In this document: positions 24,772 to 35,968 of the stretch, piece after piece
Layout of the letters: the number at the start of each line of letters is the position of its first letter
How positions within the stretch are numbered: the first letter of the stretch is position 1
Assembly: GCA_009733575.1 (NCBI GenBank)
Contig: ML769477.1
Coordinates: forward strand, 62,001-126,000
DNA: 64,000 bases
Reading direction: 5' to 3'
Origin: Gymnopus androsaceus JB14
Lineage: Eukaryota > Basidiomycota > Agaricomycetes > Agaricales > Omphalotaceae
The notes under the pieces: generated by a model
What the model saw: only the letters and a program-made list of their open reading frames with translations
The model's database searches: none
What the model was told of the DNA's origin: nothing
Program-made: the position numbers and the translations under genes

Positions 24772-25308
24772 TCATCCATTTGAGACTCAAATAGACAAGT
24801 TTGAAAATCTTCGGACCCTAGAACAATATGCAACAAGCAATATTCTAATATTAGACGCGCTTTGCCCCGACCGGTGATGCATATCCTGCCAACATTAGGG
24901 CGGGAGACAGAGTTGGGCTGAATGTTGGACCCTTGGACTCAGATCTACTTAGTAGCACAGTTTTGGATGAATTGAGTACTCATATACAACTCATATATAC
25001 ATATGCAAGTCTCGACTCCAGACAAGGCATGATTTGAGATGGTATAACAAGTTACAAGAAAGCAAACAAGTCCAATAATAGAAGGTATATAAGTACTTGG
25101 GTATACCTGTAACCAAGTGAATGATGACCAAAACATACCCTCAAATAACAAATAACGAATGACAAAAAAACAAAACAACAAGAACAATAAACAGCTAGAA
25201 ATACATCTTTGATACATTCACTTACGCTAGAGGCACATGCCTCACCTACATCTCCATCCCTCATTGATCTACCCTGGCTACCCCCTCTCATAAATCTTTC
25301 CATAACTA
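24772..25308. other. 3' flank of the large minus-strand gene
   Basis: No coding signal; polyadenylation region of the gene ending at 25309. Confidence 0.5.
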
Positions 25309-28300
25309 TTACCGAGGTCTCTTGGCATTTGGCCCACCCATACCACCCGCACGTTCAGGTGATCGATCCGCGTCGCGTGTGCGTTTATTGCTCCCCATGT
25401 TATGTCCTTGATTCGAGGTCCATCCACCCGTAGAAGGATCCCATACCGGAACCGGGCCTGGGACTTGCATCTGCATTTGCTGGTGCTGCTGCGAGTGAGA
25501 TGGTTGCTGCTGCTGCTGCTGAGACGAGTACGGTTGCGGAGAATATTGCACCTGCATTTGCATCGGGTATCCTGAACCTGAGCCCGACGAGGAGGAGTAG
25601 TATGAAGGAATCGACTGTTGATACTGTTGCTGATGCGACTGCGAAGAAGACAGATTACCACCGCCGCTAGTGAGGTGCGTTAGGTTGCCATTACCACTAC
25701 CGCTAGGCTGGAACTGGGTCTGCTGAGTCTGAGACTGGGGGAACGAATTCGACCTCGTTTGCGAGCCCGGGTGTCTAGCACCACCATATGATGCACCAGT
25801 AGGCGCATCATGAGCGCTATTAGATTCGAACGACTGTCTCCGTCCGATTGAGTTCATGCCACTGCCAGATGAACCCGCTCCCACACCCAAGCCCAAACCG
25901 GAGCTCGAGCCCGGACGCGGAAGCTGGTATTGAGCAGAAGGACTCGATATCATCCCCATACCCATACGCGTCGTCGGCGACTGGCCACTAGGCATACCCA
26001 CACTCATTCCCACCGTCGGGGAAGGATCGTGGCGCATATCCATCGGCGACACAGACACAGACGCAGAACCAATACTACCTTCTGCATCGTCATCACTGGG
26101 ATTGATGTCGACGGTGAGGTTGATGGGGATGATATCAGGATGATCAGGATGAATAAAATACAGATCGATTGGGTTTTTCATTTTTGGTTTCGAGCTCGAC
26201 TTCTTGTTATCATTCCCAATGCATTCTCATTTGTACCCTCAGCACCAGCTCTAGCGTCAGTCCCGTCCCCAGCTGCATTAGAACTCGAATTCAGATCCGT
26301 CGATGCGCGTTGACCTTGACCTGGTAACGATGTAATCGTCGACACCGTAGGCGAATTCGGATTTAGATGTACCAAAGACTCTAATGGCATCGGGGTCGGC
26401 GCTGATGCCGCCATCCCGGAGCTCCCAGATGAGAAGGAAGGCCACGTCCGAGGTGGTTTTTTCTTGTACTATATGAGGAGGGGAAGAAGGAGGAGGAGTA
26501 AGGAACGTCAATGATCAGAAACATACCAAAGCGAAAGAGGAAGGAAGGTCATGACGCCAAACGAAAGACAACGGGAAAAGAAAGAAAGTCAAATCGAAAT
26601 CTACAACGCCAACTCCCCGCACTTCCCAGCCCACCCCATCCCCAAATCAACGTCGAACTGATATCAGCATGTACATTATACCACACCTCCCATCCTAGAA
26701 GGTGTAACGAATTGAACGGACAATGGATAAGATCAACCACCAATTCCAATCAGAAGAAAGAAAATCAAGAATCAAAAACACCATTGGCCACTCAAACGTC
26801 ACCTGATCCATTCCAAAAGAGACAAAAACGCGGACCAGAAATCAAATCAAAAGAAACTAAAAAACTAAGTTACTCACACCCTCCAACTCAGGCTTACCCC
26901 GCCACCCCGCGACAGCCTCGCAAAACCTCGCTGCAGCGCGCTCGACGGGTTCAGCGGGGTATTCGTATGCGAGGTCTTCCATATGCGTAGAGAGATCTAG
27001 ACCGGGGTTTGGGGACGAGAACTATGTTTTGTTTGGGAAGAGAGCAGTACGGAGAGACGGATAAAGATGGAGGGGATTGGGAGAACGAGTTACCATTAGT
27101 GAGCTGGACGAAAGAGAGAAATAGGGGGGTAGACAGAATACATACCTTCCTCAACCTCTCCCTCATCTCTCTCACATACTCTCGTTCCGCTGCCGTTCCC
27201 TTCCTTCTACCTCCCTTTATACCACCACTTTCCACGTTCGAAGACGACAATGAGAAGGAAAACGAGGGAAACAACACCCACACAGCTTCCCTCAAGCTCG
27301 GTAACTCATCAGGGTCAAACTCTTTAAAGAGCGTGTCGTCTTGGTGTATGTCGTCTGGATCCGGTTCTACTCCTTCTTGGGCTTGGGTTCCTGCGAATTC
27401 CGATTCAGAGGGGGAGGGGTCTTCATCGTGGTCGACCTCTTTGTCCGGACCCGGACCCGAACCTGGGGCTGTAGGTGAGCCTGGCGAAGTCGGGTCGACG
27501 TCCATATTATCTGATTCTGATTCCGCAGCGCCGGTCATACCGACACCCAACAAACACTCGACAGCATCGACGCCCCTCCATCCCGCTGTGAGGTATCCCT
27601 GCAGCACGGCCCGAGTGAGAATTCCAGCAAGGAGGTGATACCATTCTCTAGATGGCCGGAGGGGTTCCCTTCTGCGGGACGGGGAAGGGGGGCCACCGAT
27701 ACCCTGCTTCGTCGTGAAGGTAGCAGGAGTTGCACCAGTGGCAGTACCTTCCGAAGAGGGTGCAGAGGTTGGATTTGACTTTGAGCCTGCTTCTTCAGCT
27801 ACAGGTTCAGGTTCTCCTTCTCCACTCATCTCCCTGTCATCCGATAGCATTGGCGTTACCCTCCTCCTTCTCGTCACGCTCATCCATACCCTCCCTCCCC
27901 TCTCCAACCTCTCTCCCCAATTCAATCGCCACCAACGCACTGAGCCTCAAAAACCTCGGAAGCAGCTCGGAAAGCTTGGTGTATCCTGATCCAGTGGAGT
28001 CTGCGCTGGCTTCGTCGTTTACTGCTCCGATACCTGCGAAGGTAAAGAGTGATTGAGTAAACCAAACTAAACGAGACGAAGTAACGCAAACTCGCGCTCA
28101 CCTCCACCCCAACCTCTTCCAGACCGCTTCGTATACGGTGCTGCTGTTCTGCGTCTTAATACGCTTCCGATGGGACTGGGCTTTCAAGAGGCCTTCACCT
28201 ACGCCTGTTATTAAGGTAGTTAGAATAGGAATAGATTTCGATGCAAGGGGACGAATAGAATAGAATAAATAGAAACGAAGGCCAAGTCACGAGTCGAATG

Positions 28301-30006
28301 CAAGTTACTTGATAAAAAATAGACAAACCAACTCAATTTCCAAAAAGATTTCACAAAGCTCGAACGAGGAACGAAGGAATACGATAGCTCACCAACACTA
28401 CAACCACCCTTAACCCCCGGATCTTGGTACCCAGAGATACCGCCTCCATCTGGTGATATGCCTATTGGCGCGCCCATCGCTGCACCTAGAGAAGCCGTAC
28501 CCGAAACCATGGCTGAAGTAGATGCAGAAGTGGAAGGCCACGACGGAGCAGCGAACGACGTCCCTCTTGGTCGTGGTAACGGCATTTCTCTTCCTTTCCC
28601 CTTTGTATTCGTATTTGCAGCACTATTAGACCCCAACGACGGTCCCTTGACGCCAAACTCCTCTTTCGCCTCTACACAAATCTCACACCCGGTATGTAAA
28701 TGCCTCGGACACCGAAACGCAGGGGGAGAGTTTGCAGTTTCGGGGTCTGTACCGGAGAGGTAGAGGGCGTGTGTGTGTGGGGAGATGCCCGGATTGCCTT
28801 CAGATTCGGACGGACGACGGGGGGAGGAGGAAGAAGGACGATGAGAGGAGGAGGAAGAAGACTTGCTGCGTCGCTTCCTACCCCTACTATACGCTGAAAT
28901 TTCAGCCAAGATGGATAACGCGGGTGGTAACAACCCCGATGCTGAGGTTGAATCTGAGCTGGCAGTGCCTGGTGTCGCAGCACTCGCTCCCGGCGTCGTA
29001 CTAGTCAATGGAGACTCCCCTGCCGCCGTCCTAAACCTTTTATGCCTAAACGGAGGCGGCGGTGCCTGTCTCGCGAAAAAATCATTCACCAAGGTCCCCA
29101 ATGCCAATCTCACACGAACACCATTCGGTAGCGTGTGTTGGTTTGGGTCTAAATACAAGTCTTCCTGGTATAGGTCACCATTGGAATTTAGGTGAGTGGT
29201 ATGTTGTAGGTGAACTGGAGGTGGCTGGACTAGCATTGAGTTGATGACTTTTTCTAGACCTTCAGTTCTGAGGCGCAGGCTTTGAGCCAGAGGAAGGTCG
29301 ATTGAGCCTCGTCCTTCACCGTATGAATAGGAAGAAAAGTCATGCATCGACTTTAGTGCAGCGACATCCTCACCATCGCTTTCTACTTGTTCATCTTCTT
29401 CGTAGTTTTCCGGTCTTTTGCGATGGACGTAGTTGGATGAACTGGATCCGCCTGTACGGTCTGTCATGCCTAGTTCTGCGCGCGCTTGGGCGAAGCGGGT
29501 TCGGCCTAAACAAATATTAATTGAGATTTACAAAGTACTCTAGAATACACACCATGAACCCATAGCAAATGATCAATAATCAACGTCCGTGTACTCTTTT
29601 CCTTTGGTGGGATCGAATGAAGATGATGAGCGTGTTTGTGCGCGGGGGCTTTGAAGCGTGCATTGCTAGTATTCGTACTCCCTCCTACTTCTCCTCCCCC
29701 TCCATTGCTAGTATTCCTCTGAACGCTCGGACGAGAAGATGAAGTCGCAGCGTGAAATTCGTGCGCAGACGTAACAGCTTGTGCGAGGCTGAGTGTTGCG
29801 GGAGTCGATCGGGGTGCTACTGAACGTGGACTGCTACTTGTCGGTCGTGGATAGGTCGATGGACTGCGACTAGTACTGGGATTGGATTGGGGAGTTAGAT
29901 TCGAGTTGGGGTGCCGTGAACTCAAGCTTTGATTAGAGTAAGAAATCGGATTCGTGTTCGGGTAAGGATGGAGATGAACATGCGGCCCATTTCGGTTTGT
30001 CGACAT
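25309..30006 (-). CDS. Large low-complexity, Gln/Ser-rich protein, probably nuclear; function unknown
   Basis: Transcribed from ATG 30006. Exon 1 is 30006-29553 (Ser/Pro/Asn-rich, then TLIIDHLLWVHG). Exon 2 starts at 29505 (RTRFAQARAELGMTDRTGG) and continues with LPNGVRVRLALGTLVNDFFA and a Cys/His patch FRCPRHLHTGCEICVEAK. Exon 3 (about 28205-28095) reads GVGEGLLKAQSHRKRIK. Then LLPRFLRLSALVAIELGREV and REWYHLLAGILTRAVLQGYL (27.0-28.0 kb), an exon at 27021-26878 (RAAARFCEAVAGWRGKPELE), and from 26468 a long tail rich in Gly, Met, Gln (a run of CAG/CTG codons at 25505-25525). It ends with KRTRDADRSPER and AKRPR, which look like nuclear-localisation signals. The frame needs -1 corrections at G runs (plus-strand 28107-28110 and 27859-27861) and a further break near 26200-26260. 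The ordered blocks appear conserved, but I cannot name the family. Confidence 0.65.
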
Positions 30007-30290
30007 TCGACACTCGACTCGATGCGGGGTTTAAGTATCGTATCAAGAAGGAAAGATTCGGATGGTCCCGGTGGGAACTTTCATCCCGAAATCAACCGCG
30101 GCTCGCCGCAAAGGGTAATCGGAGCGCGTCGGGCCGGGGCGGATCTCCGAACCGCTGCCACGGCCAAAATTGATCAACCACCTCAAATTGGGAAACGCAC
30201 GCTTAAAATCGTCGAAATGAGGCTCTCGATCTCATTCTTTCAAAACAATTTGGTTTGAAGGCTCAAAAAAAATTTGCATGTATACAGTTA

Positions 30291-31592
30291 CAGGGTATTC
30301 CGAAAACCTTGGCATGTGCCGATATTTTTTGTTCAAAAATAAATATTTCGTAATCCATAGCAACCACCTGGCAACCACACAGAAGCACTCAAAAGCGCAC
30401 TAGTACTACTACTCTACTACCAAACTACTAGTACACTACTAGTACTACCTGCATGCTAAGGATGTGCCTGTAAATGTGTTCGCCTGAGTGAGCTGATAGC
30501 TCATATGCAGCCAGATGTAGCTTCAAGATAGAGTGCGTGTGTGTGTTTGGTGTTCCTCTACATCCTGCCTAATGATAGCAGCGAAAGATACATAGGTATC
30601 CAAGATAGAATTTACATAGTACAGCAGTGTACTACGAAGAATCATGCGCACTTATGGAGCATTCATCAGCAAAACCTGTATGTACTCCAGAGTGCTCCAG
30701 AGCTCTCCAGAGCCCCCAGAGCTTCTGGAGCAGTCAGAGCAAGGATAGTAGCTCTAGAGTGCTCTAGAGTGCTCTGAGTCAGGCAAAAGAAGAGCGTATC
30801 AGCAAAACATTTATGTTCTCCAGAGTGCTCTGGAGTGCTCTGGCGCTCTCTGGAGACCACCCATCATTCGACACAGCAAACTTTTGAGCCCCATTTAATT
30901 TTAATTGAGAAATTTCACATGGTAACCAGGCAATAATAATAGCGAGTTCATATGCATCATTTAATGTATGAGCGCGCGCGCTGTCAACATAAGTACTACT
31001 TTACTACTACTAAGTGGCTAGTCAAAGACTCAAAATGTCCCAATTTCTGTTTCCCCCATCTCTCAAGGCTCTCTAAGTCTGCTTCTGCCTCCACAACCTT
31101 TAGACATTACTAAATATTAGTCAATTGATGCTGAAAATAGATAAGAACTTACCAAGAGAGGAAATATATGTGGACCAAGAAGTTGCGACACTGGAAGGAA
31201 GTAAGAAAAAAAGTACAAGTTCAACGTTCAACTTGGAGTTGAACAGCGGTGCCTTTTATACAACATTCTGGCAGTTTCCCACATATATATTGCCAGTTGT
31301 CAGTTATATGATATAAAAGGAAGGTGTTGTAACATGTTGCAACACCTTCCTTTTACATTACTTGCCCGACATTCTGTGACAGTTGGCAATCAATTCCATC
31401 AGCGCCTACAGCTTCAGAGCGGCCAGAGCAGTCAGAGCACTCCAGAGCACTCCAAAGCATCAATTCAATGCTCTGAACTGCTCCAGCAACATACAGGTTT
31501 TGCTGATGTTTACGGCGTTGGCTGTGGTTTACGAAATATTTTATTGCCGGAAAAAAAATTGATGCACATGCCAAGGTTTTCGGAATCCGCTG
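30291..31592. mobile_element. TA-flanked inverted-repeat element, host of a nested CATCAG element
   Basis: The left end (CAGGGTATTCCGAAAACC) and right end (complement CAGCGGATTCCGAAAACC) are inverted repeats. They continue for about 70 bp through CTTGGCATGTGC and ATATTTCGTAA. TA is present on both sides (30289-30290, 31593-31594), pointing to the Tc1/mariner group. No transposase frame remains. A CATCAG element occupies 30664-31508. Confidence 0.75.
30664..31508. mobile_element. CATCAG-family element, CCAGAG-word subfamily, 845 bp
   Basis: The ends CATCAGCAAAACCTGTATGT and ACATACAGGTTTTGCTGATG are perfect 20-bp inverted repeats. TT occurs on both sides (30662-30663, 31509-31510). Both arms carry arrays of CCAGAGTGCTCTGGAG words. 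On the minus strand a TATA box (TATAAAAGG, complement of about 31252-31260) lies inside the right array, and a GTAAGT donor follows 100 bp later (complement of 31147-31152). A perfect 18-bp hairpin sits at 31318-31356 (AAGGAAGGTGTTG...). A second truncated family end (TATCAGCAAAACATTTATG) at 30797 suggests an older insertion within it. Confidence 0.8.
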
Positions 31593-31705
31593 TAAAGATT
31601 GGTCTACTATATGAGATCATCTACTTATACAAACTTTTTCTATGCATAGAAAGCCACCAAAAATGTGGTTTCAATTTAGGATAACTGAATATTATTCTAG
31701 GACAT

Positions 31706-31878
31706 TAGGGATGTTTTGGGCCAGCAAAATTTGCCAGTGGCAGAGGCAAAATTTGCCAAGTTTTACGGCAAATTTTTTACTGCATGACATAGTGTAAACT
31801 CTATGGAGCGCGGCCAAATTTGCTGTAAATTACGGCAAATTTTGGAGCAGCAAAATTTGCCACTCCGAAACATCCCTA
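31706..31878. mobile_element. Small inverted-repeat element with CAAAATTTGCC words
   Basis: Ends TAGGGATGTTTTGG and the complement of TAGGGATGTTTCGG. The 173-bp interior repeats GCAAAATTTGCC / GGCAAATTTT. No clear target duplication could be read. Confidence 0.55.
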
Positions 31879-33185
31879 TTGAATTGATGTTTTCAGCACC
31901 ATAGATGTTATTGGGACCTTGTGTGCTCGTTGCCACGGAGATGCCGAAAATGGTGGAATTTTGATGTGAATGAGATTGCCGTGCTACACAATGTTTTTCT
32001 GCAATCTATGAATCAAATAAGAATTGAAGAATTTTGAGATTACTGTAACATTTCAATCGAGAGTTCAGTCATGCGTCATCCTCAAAAAAATCCGAATGCG
32101 GTTTTAATTTTTTCTCGATTCTTCAGAACTTCTTTTGTATTTTTTTTTGGTCAAAAATTTCAGAATCAATGAACCCTCAATCAAAATGGTACAGTATTCA
32201 GGTAGGTTCTCTAATGCAATATGAACATCAAGCATTCTTTCTGAAACTGAGTGGGTGCACCAATATTGATGATGCATTGATTTCTTGTCTTTAACTGTAC
32301 TAGGCAATGTATTGTAGATAATGAGCACAAAAAATCATGAAAAAAATATCTTGATTAAAATTACTTCATAAACTGCCACATTTGACTATTTATCTCAAAC
32401 CACCACTATACCATGTAACCACAGGCCAAAAGGATGTCCTGCAGTGCTCTGTACACCCACTAAACACAAAGCTATCCTCATGTACTTATGTTGGATTGCA
32501 AAGGAAGCCCCAGAATTTCAGAATACTTCTACTACTACCCATGCCACAATCTCTCAGAACTATACACGGGCCAAGAGGGAAGGCTGCAATGTGTATGGGC
32601 AGCATACTCAGGCACTTTTCCGCTGAAGAAATGGATGATGTGGTCAAGCTTATAGATTCTGGGCAGGTTGTGGATGAAGCTGACTTGCAGCAAAATTTGT
32701 TCCCTCATGCATCTGGAAAAATTCCCTAGTGCCCAGGAACATATAGGTTGCACTGAGGTACCCACAGGGTGACCAGGACACCCAGGATGTCTAGGCAGCC
32801 CAGGCACCCCAAAGAAACCCCCCAAATCCTATGCATCCTGAGGATAGAAAAGTATCTCTGGGGTGTCCCTGAATATTCCTGGGGTGTCCCTGAATATCCC
32901 TGGGGTGTCCCTGATCATCCCTGGGTGTCCCTGGGGCACCCTGGGGTGCCCTGGGAATCCATAGAGAAAATATTTAAAATAGTATATTTTTTACCATCTT
33001 AGCTTCTTATGCTCATATTTACCTTCTTTGATTACTTATTCATTATTCAAGTCTCGGTACTTAATACGCTTATTATAGATGGTTGTTGTGCTTATCGCTC
33101 ACTGCTTATTATTGTCTTATTATTGTCTTATTCATTTGGTGTTTCAGCGCTTAAATTCAAATGACTCATAATAAACTCAAAGATT
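31879..33185. other. Repeat-derived intergenic DNA, no gene
   Basis: Mostly AT-rich without recognisable genes. At about 32855-32950 there is a short tandem array of CTGGGGTGTCCCTGAATAT units (4-5 imperfect copies). The plus-strand frame around 32530-32730 resembles no family I know. Confidence 0.5.
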
Positions 33186-33189
33186 GACA

Positions 33190-33275
33190 CCTCACAGGTT
33201 TGAACTCTCAACCTCGCAGTTAACTGTATTATATAAGCAATAATGCGAGAGCTCAAAACCACTGAACTATCTTGA
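33190..33275 (-). repeat. tRNA-like segment with Pol III A and B boxes (possible SINE head)
   Basis: On the minus strand an A box TAGTTCAGTGG (complement of 33259-33269) is followed by a CTCGCA...TGCGAG stem enclosing an intron-like AT-rich loop. A B box GAGTTCAAACC (complement of 33197-33207) comes after. The acceptor stem is not convincing, so it is more likely a tRNA-derived repeat than a working tRNA. Confidence 0.4.
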
Positions 33276-33594
33276 TGTAAGATATGCTAGAAACTTTATG
33301 CACTATATACACTAACTAGTGGGGTCAGCATCACCTATAAGAAAATTGGTGAGCACTTGGTCATAAGTGCACATGAACCCATTCTCCCACCATAGTCTAC
33401 CGAGACTATCTACAATGTTACCAGTAATTATTCTTAGGTAAAAAGGGCTTGAAAGGCCAAAACTAGACTCAATGTTTTGTCTTTTGGTTAATTTAATTTT
33501 GTTGTGGATATAATGTAGCTTTTAATTGAGACATAAAGTATGCAGGCAAAAACGTCGGATGGGCGCTTAAATCACGTGCTCGTAAGCACGAGCA

Positions 33595-33920
33595 CATGAT
33601 CCCTCTCTCAGGGTGTCCCAGGGCTTCCCACAGCTGTCCCAGGGCTTCCCAGAGTTTCCCAGCATCCCCAGGAATTTGCCCATTTCCCAGGCAGCCCAAG
33701 TAACCTGTGCAGCCTAGGATTTTAGCCAAATCCTGAAGGTCTTTGGGCTTGCTTGAGGTTAATCCTGATTAACTTCAGAGATACTCAAGAATCCCTAGAA
33801 TTTGGCCAAAATCCTGGGCTACCTGGGGTACTTGGGTTGCCTAGTGTTGCCTAGGAATTGGCCAAATTCCTGGGCATCCCTGAGATTGACCAGGCACACC
33901 TGAGCTTGCCTGGGCTTTAG
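33595..33920. repeat. Word-array repeat of CCCAGG / TTGGCCAAA motifs
   Basis: Dense imperfect iterations of GGCTTCCCA, CCTGGG and AATTTGGCCAAAATCCTGGG. It resembles the bodies of the short inverted-repeat elements nearby, but I could not define its termini. Confidence 0.4.
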
Positions 33921-34336
33921 GTAGTTTTCCAGATGTGCTTCTGAATGCACAATTCATTGCAATCTCTGTGAATGTGAACACCATGGTTTCATCAATTGCA
34001 AGAAGCCCTTCCTTTCACCAGTCCACATTGCAAAACACCATGCATTTGGTCAGTCATGGAAGGATTGGGTAGATCCAGAGGAATAGAAGAAATTCATAGT
34101 GGTGTATTCAAATGAGTCAAAATTTAACTTGGATGGGTCAGATGGTCTACAGTGGTGTTGCAGGCCAAGGGGTGTTGACCAATTGGCAAAGCAGAATGTT
34201 TTGCAATGTGTGCAGCAAGGCCTGGGTTCTGGAAAAGTGAATGTTTGGGGTTGCATCACACCCAATGGCATTGGATGGCTCTATTGCATCAATGGCAATA
34301 TGAACAGTCTTCAGTATATTCACATCCTTGAATCTG

Positions 34337-34614
34337 CATCAGCAAAACCTGGGTAATTGCCATAGCTGTTATAGCAAGCCATAGCAGCCATAGAACTATG
34401 AACTGCTATGAATTGCTATGGGTAGCTATGAGCTACTATGAGCTTCCCAAATTATATTGCCTTTTGACAGGTGTCATGCTCTATAGTGATCCATAGCAGC
34501 CCATAGCATCCCATAGCTCTGGATAGATGGGGACCTTGCTATGGGTGCTATGAGTGCTCTGAGTGCTGGACAGCACTATCCAGTGCTGTCCAGTTCACCC
34601 AGGTTTTGCTGATG
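34337..34614. mobile_element. CATCAG-family MITE in the transposase remnant, TG duplication
   Basis: 278 bp, with ends CATCAGCAAAACCTGGGT and complement. It is flanked by TG on both sides (34335-34336, 34615-34616). Deleting the element and one TG restores GAATCTGCCCTCC, that is an uninterrupted HILESALLLTIADH frame of the host transposase. The insertion point and the 2-bp duplication are therefore exact. It is the same subfamily as 501-769. Confidence 0.92.
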
Positions 34615-34762
34615 TGCCCTCCTTCTTACCATTGCTGATCATCAGTACACCAAGAACAAATGGATCTTCCAGCAAGACAATGACAGCAAACATAATTCCC
34701 ATGTCATGAAAAACTTGTTGGAATTTGGTATCAGCTGGTCAAGCTGGATACAGCAATGGGAC

Positions 34763-34971
34763 ATTGGAGTCCCACAATCGGGTCCCGTTGATTGGTGATA
34801 GGGATATTGTATATATATTAATAGCATATGATTATCATAGAGTACTTATATAGGCTGTAACTACTTATGTACAGTACTCGTTTGCCTCCGGGCCCAAGAG
34901 AGGTCAAACGTTCAAATCAATCTATTGCCTGCATTTTTATTTCCAATAAAACTGGCTCCGGGACCGCAGCA
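34763..34971. mobile_element. Probable solo LTR
   Basis: It begins with (A)TTGGAGTCCCACAATCGGG, ends GACCGCAGCA, and has a TATA-like region (TATATATATTAATA) and polyadenylation-like AATAAA at 34946. This resembles copia-type LTRs with a TGTTGGAG start. It separates the second and third catalytic blocks of the transposase remnant. No target duplication was read with certainty. Confidence 0.45.
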
Positions 34972-35216
34972 TCTATGTCCCCATGTGGCCTCCCAGCTTG
35001 CCTGATCTCTCTCCCATTGAAAATGCCTGGGATTATCTTGAGAAGCAGGTGAAGAAGCAACAGCAACAGCCAAAGAATACAGATGAGTTGTGGGCTGCTT
35101 TGGAGGAAGAATGGAACTGGCCAAGCTTCAGCAAGTATGTGAAGAGGCTTTATGAGTCAGTTCCAGCCTGTATGGAAAAGCTGCTGGAAGCTGGAGGATT
35201 GTGGACCAAGTATTAA

Positions 35217-35968
35217 CTTAGATGCAGTCTTGGGGGAGTTAAAGTATTACTTTTGGACATTAGCACCACTAATTTGTAATTCTTTTGTGCCTAGTATCTA
35301 CATGATTTTTTTTGGAGCTCTCAAAACAAGTTGTCTTGAAAGAATGAGCTCGAAGGCCTCATTTTGATGATTTTAAGCACCCATTTCCCGATTTGGGGGT
35401 GGTCGATCAAGTTTGGCCATCACTGTATACAAAATTCTGCTCAGCAGAAACACACACCACCAATAATCATGCTTCAACCTGGCTGAAGCATATTGGGAAA
35501 TAAATTATTCAATACCTATGTGAAATGTGTTTTTTCAAAAAAATGTAGAAGATAAATATTTCAATAGACATGAATAAATTAAATTCTGACCTTTTGAGTT
35601 CAGAATTTTATACAGATATGCAGAAGAAAAGTGTTCACTTGGACTCTGGAAAAAATAATTTTAAAGTAGACTTAAAGCCATGCTTTCTTGATGCTTTCAC
35701 AATAAGAGTGAGAGTAATGGTTTCAAAGAACAATTCAATTATCCACTGAATGATTGCCTTTTGCTGTTTGGTTTGGCAGTGGCCCAGCCCGAGAACTGAA
35801 GTGTTATCTTTCAGGAACCAGTTGAAAGGTCCTTTGAAATAGTTAATTTCACTCTTATTGTGAAGTAAAAGTATCCAGTCTGCATCAAACCCATTCTTTT
35901 CAGAGATCAATTGAAAAAGGTTCTTTCGGAAGTCTGTCTAAAATTCAAAATTTAGAGGGCCTGGACGT
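35217..35968. other. Intergenic, nothing recognised
   Basis: AT-rich DNA with no gene. It probably includes the 3' end of the Tc1-type element, but its terminal repeat was not identified. Confidence 0.45.

Larger units (their letters stand above)
33965..35216 (+). pseudogene. Tc1/mariner transposase remnant (DDE domain) cut by two insertions
   Basis: Only the catalytic half is left. 33965-34336 reads KPFLSPVHIAKHHAFGQSWK, then VYSNESKFNLDGSDG (first Asp/Glu region) and VNVWGCITPNGIGW, and reaches HILESA. An in-frame TAG lies just before KKFIVVYSN. The frame resumes at 34616 with LLLTIADHQYTKNKWIFQQD and NDSKHNS (second Asp), breaks off near 34720, and resumes at about 34975 with WPPSLPDLSPIENAWDYLEK (third acidic position) to the end LLEAGGLWTKY at 35216. 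The first break is a CATCAG MITE (34337-34614), the second probably a solo LTR (34763-34971). The N-terminal DNA-binding domain was not found. Confidence 0.85.

Noticed and set aside
25930..26313. Plus-strand Arg/His-rich frame
   Set aside because: It is the complement of the Gly/Met-rich tail of the large minus-strand gene, an artefact of codon bias.
27009..27638. Long plus-strand frame of 209 codons opposite the large gene
   Set aside because: It mirrors the minus-strand exon, whose blocks are protein-like and spliced. The plus frame is a low-complexity shadow without splice context.
32382..32729. Plus-strand frame before the Tc1 remnant as the transposase N-terminus
   Set aside because: It lacks any helix-turn-helix signature and is separated from the DDE part by minisatellite and other repeats.
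34337..34614. CATCAG element as an introner (self-made intron)
   Set aside because: The ends lack GT...AG boundaries compatible with splicing out the element, and the host frame is already dead.
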